Source: JAMBLL01 sp036985935 (GTDB taxonomy: Bacteria > Actinomycetota > Acidimicrobiia > Spongiisociales > UBA5794). From it: 26,495 nucleotides of DNA. Positions 7,472 to 14,291 of this stretch are shown in pieces. The number at the start of each line of letters is the position of its first letter. Positions within the stretch are counted from its first letter, which is position 1. Made by a program: the position numbers and the translations under genes. Where the stretch lies: positions 1 through 26,495 of the forward strand of contig BTQP01000005.1 of NCBI GenBank assembly GCA_036985935.1, given 5' to 3'. The notes beneath the pieces are model-generated. The model was given only the letters and a program-made list of their open reading frames with translations. It was not told the DNA's origin and ran no database searches.

Positions 7472-9274
7472 ATGGATCAGTCGCGCATCCGCAACTTCAG
7501 CATCATCGCTCATATCGATCACGGCAAGTCAACGCTTGCTGACCGACTGTTGGAGCGTACAGGTGCCATCTCCGAGCGCGACATGCGTGCCCAGTTGCTC
7601 GACGATATGGACCTCGAGCGCGAGCGAGGGATAACGATCAAGGCGAACGCCGTGCGGATCGACTACACGGCTCGTGATGGCAATGTGTACGAGCTCAACA
7701 TCATCGACACGCCCGGTCACGTCGACTTTTCATATGAGGTCTCGCGAAGTCTCGAGGCCTGTGAGGGCGCGCTACTGCTGGTTGATGCGTCGCAGGGTGT
7801 TGAAGCGCAAACCCTGGCGAACGCACACATGGCGATCGAGAGCGGCCTCGAGGTGATTCCGGTTGTCAACAAGATCGATCTCCCCGCAGCGGATCCCGAC
7901 GCGGTCGCGGTCGAACTCGTCGGCATCCTTGGTGGGTCTCCTGATGATGTCGAACGTGTGTCTGCCAAGTCAGGATCCGGGATCGACGAGCTGCTGGAAG
8001 TCATCATTGACCAACTGCCGGAGCCCGACGGCGATGCGACTGCGCCCCTGCGTGCGCTCGTGTTCGACTCCTACTACGACACGTACCGCGGTGTTGTGGC
8101 CCTCATTCGAATCGTCGATGGTTCGATCAGCGAGGGTGACGAGATCCGGCTCATGGCCAGCGGCGAAGACCTGGTCGTGGATGAAATCGGTGTGCGGCGA
8201 CCTGCGATCGAGCGGACGGGGCATCTGGGGGCTGGCGAGGCTGGCTATCTCATTACTGGTGTGAAGGACATCGACTTCATCCGCGTTGGAGACACGATCA
8301 CCCATACACGATCGGCTGCCGTCGATGCCCTTGCCGGTTACGCCGAGCCGAAACCCATGGTGTTCTCAGGTCTCTTTCCGAATGACGGAGACGACTTCGA
8401 GCGACTGAGAGAGGCTCTCGACAAGCTCAGACTGAACGACTCGTCCCTTGTCTACACACCCGAAACGAGTCGCGCCCTCGGTTTCGGGTTCCGTGTTGGT
8501 TTCCTTGGTCTCTTGCATATGGAGATCGTGCGTGAACGACTCGAGCGTGAGTACGACCTTGATCTTGTGGCGACCGCCCCGTCTGTGGAGTACCTCGCAA
8601 ACCTCGCTGACGGATCCTCGAGTGTGGTGCAGAGTCCACAGGACCTGCCGGACGCAGCCGTCCGAGTTTCGATCGAGGAGCCATATGTGAAGGTGATGAT
8701 CATCACGCCTGCCGAATACATCGGCACCGTGATGGAGCTTGTGCAGTCGAAACGTGGCGAGATGGGCGAGATGAACTATCTGTCTCCGGAGCGTGTAGAG
8801 CTCCACTACACGATGCCGCTGTCGGAGATCGTGTTCGACTTTTTTGATCTCCTAAAGTCTCGCACACGGGGCTATGCGTCGATGGACTACGAGCCAGACG
8901 AATACAGGGTGTCTGATCTGGTACGCGTCGACATCCTGTTGAACTCGCAGCCGGTGGACGCATTCTCAACGATCGTTCATCGTGACCGTGCGAACAACTA
9001 CGGCAAGGCGATGGTCAAGAAATTGCGCGAGCTGATTCCACGCCAGCTGTTCGACGTCCCCATTCAGGCTGCGATCGGTTCGCGCATCATTTCGAGAGAG
9101 ACCGTAAAGGCGAAGCGCAAGGATGTAACGGCCAAGTGTTATGGCGGAGATATCACACGAAAACGCAAACTGCTCGAACGGCAAAAAGAGGGCAAGAAGC
9201 GGATGAAGATGGTTGGAAGTGTCGAGGTTCCACAGGAAGCCTTTGTTGCCGCCCTCAAGATCGGCGATGACTGA
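7472..9274 (+). CDS. lepA: Elongation factor 4 (LepA), ribosome-associated GTPase
   Basis: A 600-residue translational GTPase that acts on the ribosome during initiation or stalled elongation. The GTPase motifs are intact: AHIDHGKST (residues 13-21), DTPGH, NKID and SAKSG. Domain II and the EF-G-like domains follow, with FSGLFPNDGDDFERLREAL and GFLGLLHMEIVRERLEREYDLDL. The LepA-specific C-terminal domain carries NYGKAMVKKLRELIPRQLF and the lysine/arginine-rich KCYGGDITRKRKLLERQKEG. An in-frame start exists at 7379, but ATG 7472 has a GGAG six bases upstream and gives the canonical N-terminus. A short CGGTG-CACCG hairpin (7447-7462) abuts this Shine-Dalgarno. The end overlaps hemW by eight bases. 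Confidence 0.96.
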   Translation: MDQSRIRNFSIIAHIDHGKSTLADRLLERTGAISERDMRAQLLDDMDLERERGITIKANAVRIDYTARDGNVYELNIIDTPGHVDFSYEVSRSLEACEGALLLVDASQGVEAQTLANAHMAIESGLEVIPVVNKIDLPAADPDAVAVELVGILGGSPDDVERVSAKSGSGIDELLEVIIDQLPEPDGDATAPLRALVFDSYYDTYRGVVALIRIVDGSISEGDEIRLMASGEDLVVDEIGVRRPAIERTGHLGAGEAGYLITGVKDIDFIRVGDTITHTRSAAVDALAGYAEPKPMVFSGLFPNDGDDFERLREALDKLRLNDSSLVYTPETSRALGFGFRVGFLGLLHMEIVRERLEREYDLDLVATAPSVEYLANLADGSSSVVQSPQDLPDAAVRVSIEEPYVKVMIITPAEYIGTVMELVQSKRGEMGEMNYLSPERVELHYTMPLSEIVFDFFDLLKSRTRGYASMDYEPDEYRVSDLVRVDILLNSQPVDAFSTIVHRDRANNYGKAMVKKLRELIPRQLFDVPIQAAIGSRIISRETVKAKRKDVTAKCYGGDITRKRKLLERQKEGKKRMKMVGSVEVPQEAFVAALKIGDD

Positions 9275-10505
9275 CACCGGTCTCGGCTCGGACGCTCGCG
9301 GACGGCCGAGCGAAACCGGGTTGCGGGTATCCCTCCAGGAGGCGAGACCGAACGACCCGCGTCTGGCTGATCGAGCAGGGGAGTGGAGATCTGCGTACGT
9401 CCATATCCCGTTCTGCGCCCACCGATGTCCGTATTGCGACTTTGCGATCGTCGACGAGTCCGCATCGGAAACCTCGGAGCACGAGAGATACGTCGACGCA
9501 GTCGTTGCCGAGATCGCGATGGAGGGAACGTTCGGCGGACTCGACGCTGTGAACTTTGGCGGAGGAACGCCTTCGTTGCTCACGGTTCCCCAACTTCGTC
9601 GGATTCTCGATGCCCTGCGGTCACAGTTCGGGTTCCATGAGAACGCAGAGATCAGTCTCGAAACCAATCCGGAGGACGTCACCCCACAGTTTTCGGAGAA
9701 CCTTGCCGACGTCGGTTTCACGCGAATGTCGATCGGTGCGCAGAGTTTCGACGGTGCACTGCTTGGCGTTCTCGGCCGAAATCACGCAGTCGAAAGCGCC
9801 GCGGGCGCAGTCGCCGATGCTCGCGCCGCCGGATTCGGTTCCGTCAGTATCGATCTGATCTATGGTCACCCTGGTGAGTCTGACGCGTCATGGCGTCGCA
9901 CCGTCGAGCAGGCCATCGACCTGCCCGTTGACCACATTTCGACATACGCGCTGACGGTCGAACGGGGAACGACTCTTTCCCGCGAGATTCTTGATGGCGC
10001 ACCGTACCCAGACGGTGACATCCAGGCCGATCGGTACGAACTGTTCTGCGAGAAGTCCGCCATGGCAGGATTCACCCGGTACGAAGTATCGAACCACGCA
10101 CGAGATGGTCATGTCTGTGTCTACAACCTCTCGACCTGGGCGCACGGGGAGTACGTCGCATTCGGACTCGGCGCGCATGACCACAGACATGGCTTGCGTT
10201 CTCGAAATCATCGACGTCTCGACCGGTACCTCGATGCTGTCGAAGCCGGATATCGGCCCCGCCTCGGGTCGGAATCGTTGAGTGTTTTCGAGCAGGAACG
10301 CGATCGATTCATGCTGGGACTTCGTCTTGCCGCGGGGACTCCGTTGACGGGCTTTGGCCGAGCGTTCCTCGCGACCGGGTCCGGCATGCGGCTTCTGAAC
10401 GCGAGAGTTGTGAAAGTGTCGGCTGAGCGCGTGGTCGTGAGTGATCCGATGCTCACGGACACCGTCGCTCGCGAAGCGTTATCAGTCTCTCTCAACGATT
10501 GCTAA
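9267..10505 (+). CDS. hemW: HemW, radical SAM heme chaperone-like protein
   Basis: A 412-residue radical SAM protein of the HemN/HemW family. The C-x-x-x-C-x-x-C iron-sulfur motif is at residues 50-57 (CAHRCPYC), followed by the GGGTPSLL SAM-contact loop, ETNPEDV, RMSIGAQSFD and the family-typical SIDLIYGHPGE. The end of the protein is the HemN C-terminal-like domain. Its position directly after lepA and before hrcA is that of hemW (heme chaperone, formerly miscalled coproporphyrinogen oxidase) rather than true hemN. About 30 residues precede the barrel, somewhat longer than usual. ATG 9267 overlaps the lepA stop by eight bases, implying translational coupling. Confidence 0.92.
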   Translation: MTDTGLGSDARGRPSETGLRVSLQEARPNDPRLADRAGEWRSAYVHIPFCAHRCPYCDFAIVDESASETSEHERYVDAVVAEIAMEGTFGGLDAVNFGGGTPSLLTVPQLRRILDALRSQFGFHENAEISLETNPEDVTPQFSENLADVGFTRMSIGAQSFDGALLGVLGRNHAVESAAGAVADARAAGFGSVSIDLIYGHPGESDASWRRTVEQAIDLPVDHISTYALTVERGTTLSREILDGAPYPDGDIQADRYELFCEKSAMAGFTRYEVSNHARDGHVCVYNLSTWAHGEYVAFGLGAHDHRHGLRSRNHRRLDRYLDAVEAGYRPRLGSESLSVFEQERDRFMLGLRLAAGTPLTGFGRAFLATGSGMRLLNARVVKVSAERVVVSDPMLTDTVAREALSVSLNDC

Positions 10506-10514
10506 CTTTCGGGG

Positions 10515-11513
10515 ATGCTCGACGCTCGCAGATCCAAGGTGCTCAAAGCACTCGTGGAGGCATACATCCGTTCCGGTGAGCCTGTCAGTTCCCAGACTGT
10601 GCTCGACCGCAGCGGTATCGATGTCTCCTCTGCCACTGTGCGCAACGATCTTGCTCGTCTCGAGTCGTATGGATTCGTGGAGAAACCACACACGTCGTCC
10701 GGTAGGGTTCCGACGCGTCAGGGCTATCGCTTCTACGTTGATCACCTGTCGCCAGCACAACTGCGAGAGGCGACCAGAGACCAGATCGACAACTTCTTTC
10801 GCGATGTTCACCTCCAGATATCTGACATGCTCCGGGATACGTCAACGCTGGTCAGTGAGCTGACGGCGTACCCGGCCGTCGTTGTTGGTCCCGGGTCGTC
10901 GGTTGATGTGATCCAGGACATTCGGCTGATTCCCATCGGTGGAACAACCTTGCTGGTCGTCGCGATCGCTGAGAACGGACGTGTTCACCAGGAGTATGTC
11001 GATATTGAAATGGATGCCGATGTGGAGACGGTCGAGACGGCCGAGCGGCTGCTCAACGCCGCGTTCGATGGACAACCCCTGGATTCGCCCGAAGCCGACG
11101 CCTTCAAGAGGGCTGATCTACCTGCCGTTGTCAAACGCATCATCTCACCCGTGAGCGAGCAATTGGCAGCGGCCCACTCGCTTGACCGTGAGGTCCATGT
11201 CGGGGGCTCCAGTCAGATGGCAGGTCTCTGGAACGATCTGTCGATGGTCCGCCGCCTCTTGAAGATGCTCGACGAGGAGGCGTCCCTCATCGCCCTCATG
11301 TCAGACGACATGAGCGGCACCAACGTGAAATTCGGTTCCGATATCGACGAAGACTCGGACTTCGCGGTCGTCACGGCGGCCTATGAGACGCCTTCGGGGG
11401 CACAAGGCCGCGTTGGCGTCATCGGACCGATGCGTATGAATTACCGAAGGACGATCAAGGTCGTGGAACAGGTGTCGGAAGGCCTTGAAGACACGTTCGG
11501 AGTCGAGAAGTGA
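10515..11513 (+). CDS. hrcA: Heat-inducible transcription repressor HrcA
   Basis: A 332-residue repressor of class I heat-shock genes that normally binds CIRCE inverted repeats. The N-terminal winged helix (about 1-70) reads LVEAYIRSGEPVSSQTV, SSATVRNDLARLE and HTSSGRVPTRQGYRFYVD, all diagnostic. The GAF-like effector domain ends in GVIGPMRMNYRRTI. The ATG follows the hemW stop by nine bases. GGGG directly adjoins the start, so no properly spaced Shine-Dalgarno is evident. I could not find a CIRCE element (TTAGCACTC-N9-GAGTGCTAA) in the window, so its targets, probably groESL, lie elsewhere. The stop overlaps dnaJ (GTGA). Confidence 0.95.
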   Translation: MLDARRSKVLKALVEAYIRSGEPVSSQTVLDRSGIDVSSATVRNDLARLESYGFVEKPHTSSGRVPTRQGYRFYVDHLSPAQLREATRDQIDNFFRDVHLQISDMLRDTSTLVSELTAYPAVVVGPGSSVDVIQDIRLIPIGGTTLLVVAIAENGRVHQEYVDIEMDADVETVETAERLLNAAFDGQPLDSPEADAFKRADLPAVVKRIISPVSEQLAAAHSLDREVHVGGSSQMAGLWNDLSMVRRLLKMLDEEASLIALMSDDMSGTNVKFGSDIDEDSDFAVVTAAYETPSGAQGRVGVIGPMRMNYRRTIKVVEQVSEGLEDTFGVEK

Positions 11514-12604
11514 AGGACTACTACGACGTTCTCGGCGTACCACGTGACGCGTCATCTGAAGAGATCAAGCGTGCGTTCCGTCGGCTTGCGAGAGAATTTC
11601 ATCCAGATGCCAACCCCGGCGATGCGTCTTCTGAGGAGCGATTCCGAACCGTAGCTGAGGCGTACGAGGTTCTCTCGGATGACGACAAGCGCGCCAGGTA
11701 TGACCGCGGTGAAACATTCGGAGGACAGGATCTCTTCAGCCAGTTCGGCGGCCTCGAGGACATACTGCAGCAGTTCTTCGGAGGAGGTTTCGGAGGTTTC
11801 GGCGGAGGTTTCGGTGGTGGACGCCGTGGACCACAGCGAGGCCAAGATGTCGCTATCCGCGTCGATCTGGACCTCGCCGAGGCAGCGTTCGGCGTCGAGA
11901 GAGAGGTCGAGTTCGCCTCCACCGTCACATGTCAATCGTGCGGCGGCAACGGCGCGGCCGATGGACACGAACCGCATGCGTGCACCACGTGTGGGGGGCA
12001 AGGAAGGGTCCAGGTAGCCCGCCAGACGTTGCTCGGCACAATGATGACCGTAGCGTCGTGCCCTGACTGCTCCGGTACCGGCAAGCGAATCGACCACCCG
12101 TGCGATGAATGCTCAGGTGAAGGACGTACCAGGGGTGTCCAGTCACTTACCGTGGAGGTCCCTGCAGGGGTCGATACGGGAACCCGCCTGCGTTTGAGCG
12201 GCAAAGGCGGGGCGGGGCAGCATTCGGCGGCGAGTGGCGATGTTTTTGTGGAGATCAATGTCCGCGACGATGACCGATTCCAGAGAGTCGGGGACGACCT
12301 TCACCACCGCGTGACGATCGGATTCACGGAGGCGACGTTTGGCAAGGAGGTCAGCGTGCCGCTGCTCGATGGCGAATTCGAGACACTCGACATCCCTGCA
12401 GGAACCCAGCCAGAAACCGTGTACCGAATCGCAAAGAAGGGCGTGCCGCGACTTCAGAGGCGCGGAAGAGGGGATTTGTTGGTCCACATCGAGATCACGG
12501 TTCCCACCGATCTCGATGACGACGCTGAGGACATTCTTCGTGAATACGCATCATTGAGAGGCGAGAAGCCCTCTGCAAGAAGGCGTGGCATATTCCGTCG
12601 ATGA
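11510..12604 (+). CDS. dnaJ: Chaperone DnaJ (Hsp40), DnaJ2-type next to hrcA
   Basis: A 364-residue type I Hsp40 co-chaperone that delivers substrates to DnaK and stimulates its ATPase. The J domain (1-70) has the essential HPD at residues 31-33. A Gly/Phe-rich region follows (about 75-110). The zinc domain has all four C-x-x-C-x-G-x-G repeats (CQSCGGNG, CTTCGGQG, CPDCSGTG, CDECSGEG). The C-terminal substrate-binding barrels contain DVFVEINV and DIPAGTQPETVYRI. The GTG start overlaps the hrcA stop. No dnaK or grpE lies beside it, as for actinobacterial dnaJ2 that follows hrcA. Its stop overlaps an ATG opening a 23-codon frame (see findings). Confidence 0.96.
   Translation: MKDYYDVLGVPRDASSEEIKRAFRRLAREFHPDANPGDASSEERFRTVAEAYEVLSDDDKRARYDRGETFGGQDLFSQFGGLEDILQQFFGGGFGGFGGGFGGGRRGPQRGQDVAIRVDLDLAEAAFGVEREVEFASTVTCQSCGGNGAADGHEPHACTTCGGQGRVQVARQTLLGTMMTVASCPDCSGTGKRIDHPCDECSGEGRTRGVQSLTVEVPAGVDTGTRLRLSGKGGAGQHSAASGDVFVEINVRDDDRFQRVGDDLHHRVTIGFTEATFGKEVSVPLLDGEFETLDIPAGTQPETVYRIAKKGVPRLQRRGRGDLLVHIEITVPTDLDDDAEDILREYASLRGEKPSARRRGIFRR
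11774..11823 (+). repeat. Imperfect Gly/Phe-coding tandem repeat in dnaJ
   Basis: Repeated GGAGGTTTCGG-type units encode the FFGGGFGGFGGGFGGG stretch (residues 89-104). It is the normal DnaJ Gly/Phe linker, but the near-identical units could change length by slippage between strains. Confidence 0.7.
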
Positions 12605-12747
12605 GCGGGAAGATCGGGACTATTGACGTTTTTGTCGTTGGTATCCCGTGTCCGCAGCGAATAGGCTGGTAAGGTCGCAGTGCGAGGGTTATCATGAGAT
12701 GACTGAGCGTGGTCGCGCTGACGCGCTGTGCGTTATAGGGAGTTGTT

Positions 12748-13209
12748 GTGGATTACAACGAGAAGGTAGGCGAGCGGCTTCGGGCGATCCGCCGTCAACG
12801 AGGCATGTCCCTGCAGGATGTTCACCGATCCACTGATGGGGAATTCAAAGCGGCCGTGCTCGGGGCCTACGAACGTGGTGAACGATCGCTGTCACTCCCG
12901 CGTCTGCAACGCCTTGCAGCCTGTTACGACGTTCCGATGAACCAGCTGCTACCCGAAGAGGACACATACGAGATTTCTCGTGGAACGACGGGTGGTGTCG
13001 CAGTCGACCTGAACCGCCTCGAGTCGCTCGACAAGGAAACTGAAAGAGTCGTTGATCGGTTCTTGCAGCGCATCCAGGTGCAGCGTCAAGACTTCAACGG
13101 TCAGGTACTCACGATCCGCTCGAGCGATCTTGCAATGCTTGCGATGCTTCTGGATATCTCAGACACCGATTTGGTGACGAAATTGCAACGTGACGAGACA
13201 ACCTCGTAA
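12748..13209 (+). CDS. BldD-like XRE family regulator with c-di-GMP-binding signature
   Basis: A 153-residue DNA-binding regulator. The N-terminal XRE helix-turn-helix (about 5-70) reads VGERLRAIRRQRGMSLQDV, then VLGAYERGERSLSL and LAACYDVPMNQLLP. This closely follows Streptomyces BldD (as I recall it, LRAIRTQQGLSL, VVVGSYERGDRAVTV, FYGVPVQELLP). The C-terminal domain (about 84-146) has VDLNRLESL and QRQDFNGQVLTIRSSDL, which fits the BldD c-di-GMP signature RxD-X8-RxxD with Arg113, Asp115, Arg124 and Asp127. In Streptomyces, tetrameric c-di-GMP makes BldD dimerise and repress development genes; in this organism the role is unknown. GTG 12748 has GGGAG five bases upstream. It stands alone, 143 bases after dnaJ and about 100 before phoH. 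Confidence 0.85.
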   Translation: MDYNEKVGERLRAIRRQRGMSLQDVHRSTDGEFKAAVLGAYERGERSLSLPRLQRLAACYDVPMNQLLPEEDTYEISRGTTGGVAVDLNRLESLDKETERVVDRFLQRIQVQRQDFNGQVLTIRSSDLAMLAMLLDISDTDLVTKLQRDETTS

Positions 13210-13214
13210 CACGA

Positions 13215-13250
13215 GGAACAAGTTCCCTACCCGGATGTGGGCGATATACT
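13215..13250 (+). promoter_or_regulatory. Candidate phoH promoter: inverted repeat plus -10 box
   Basis: A perfect inverted repeat GGAAC-AA-GTTCC lies at 13215-13226, and TATACT, a good -10 hexamer, lies at 13245-13250. The repeat covers the place where a -35 element would be, and no good -35 is present, which is typical of a promoter that needs an activator or is blocked by a repressor. It would drive the phoH-pgpH-ybeY-CBS-era run. This is inference from spacing only. Confidence 0.35.
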
Positions 13251-13310
13251 TGCGAGCGTCTTGTTGCGCTATTCCCACGCACGAAGCCAGGTACTACGAG
13301 GAGTTAGGTT

Positions 13311-14291
13311 TTGACCTACCCATCGGACACTGATGCTCGGGTGCGCGTCCCCTCCAACCACCTCATGGTGGAACTCCTTGGTAACCGGGACGTGCACATC
13401 AAACGCGTCGAAACCGCGTTCGGTGGAGCACGCCTGATCGCGCGAGGGAACGAAATCGACATCACGGGCGACGAACGAGAGGTCGGCATGGTTCACACCG
13501 TCCTCGACGAGCTGCTTGTTCTCGTCCAAGAAGGCCAGTCCCTCGATGCGGACCGGGTCGACCGTGTCATATCGATGGTGAAGTCTGATGTCCCGAAACC
13601 GTCTGGCGTGTTCACCGACTCGATCGCTGTCGGTCGTGGCAAGGTCGTACGGGCCAAGACCCTTGGCCAGAAGCGGTATGTCGATTCGATCAGGGACTAC
13701 ACGATGGTATTCGGCATCGGACCGGCGGGAACCGGCAAGACGTACCTCGCAATGGCATGTGCCGTAGAGGCGCTGCTCACTGGAGCCGTCCGAAGGATCA
13801 TTCTTTCTCGACCCGCGGTTGAGGCGGGCGAGAGCCTTGGGTTCTTGCCAGGAGATCTCGCCGCCAAGGTTGATCCGTACCTCCGGCCGCTCTACGACGC
13901 CCTCTATGAGATGCTTGGCCCGGAGGAGACCGCACGACTGATGGATCAGCGTACGATCGAGATAGCGCCGTTGGCCTATATGAGAGGAAGAACGCTAAAT
14001 GATGCGTTCGTTGTGCTCGATGAAGCACAGAACACCTCTCCGGAGCAGATGAAGATGTTCCTTACAAGGCTCGGCTTCAACTCGAAGATGGTCATTACAG
14101 GCGACGTAACCCAGATGGATCTCGGAAACGGGAGACCGTCCGGGCTTTCGGTCGTACGGAACGTGCTACGGCGCGTCGACGGGGTTGGATTCATCGAACT
14201 TACGGGCGACGATGTCGTGAGGCACCGGATCGTCGCCGCGATCGTCGACGCATACGCCAGGTACGAGGCCGACTTGAAGGCCAGCTCATGA
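13311..14291 (+). CDS. phoH: PhoH-family P-loop ATPase
   Basis: A 326-residue cytoplasmic ATPase of the PhoH family, thought to act in RNA metabolism. An N-terminal KH-like region (about 15-75) precedes the ATPase core with Walker A GPAGTGKT at 137-144 and Walker B VVLDEAQNT with Asp237-Glu238; the family-typical RPAVEAGESLGFLPGD and TGDVTQMDL segments are present. The start is an uncommon TTG at 13311, chosen because GAGGAG at 13298-13303 lies seven bases upstream and the N-terminus aligns with the family. The stop overlaps the next start (ATGA). Placement before pgpH and ybeY matches the Firmicutes order, and PhoH-YbeY pairing suggests a shared role in RNA processing. Confidence 0.94.
   Translation: MTYPSDTDARVRVPSNHLMVELLGNRDVHIKRVETAFGGARLIARGNEIDITGDEREVGMVHTVLDELLVLVQEGQSLDADRVDRVISMVKSDVPKPSGVFTDSIAVGRGKVVRAKTLGQKRYVDSIRDYTMVFGIGPAGTGKTYLAMACAVEALLTGAVRRIILSRPAVEAGESLGFLPGDLAAKVDPYLRPLYDALYEMLGPEETARLMDQRTIEIAPLAYMRGRTLNDAFVVLDEAQNTSPEQMKMFLTRLGFNSKMVITGDVTQMDLGNGRPSGLSVVRNVLRRVDGVGFIELTGDDVVRHRIVAAIVDAYARYEADLKASS

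Noticed and set aside
8966..9721. A 251-codon minus-strand frame across the lepA-hemW junction
   Set aside because: Composition is that of a shadow frame, and both plus-strand genes have intact family motifs over the same bases.
10506..12747. CIRCE element for HrcA
   Set aside because: I looked for TTAGCACTC-N9-GAGTGCTAA near hrcA and dnaJ and found neither arm.
13215..13226. LexA/SOS box
   Set aside because: GGAAC-AA-GTTCC resembles half-sites of the actinobacterial SOS box (GAAC-N4-GTTC), but the spacing is two rather than four bases.
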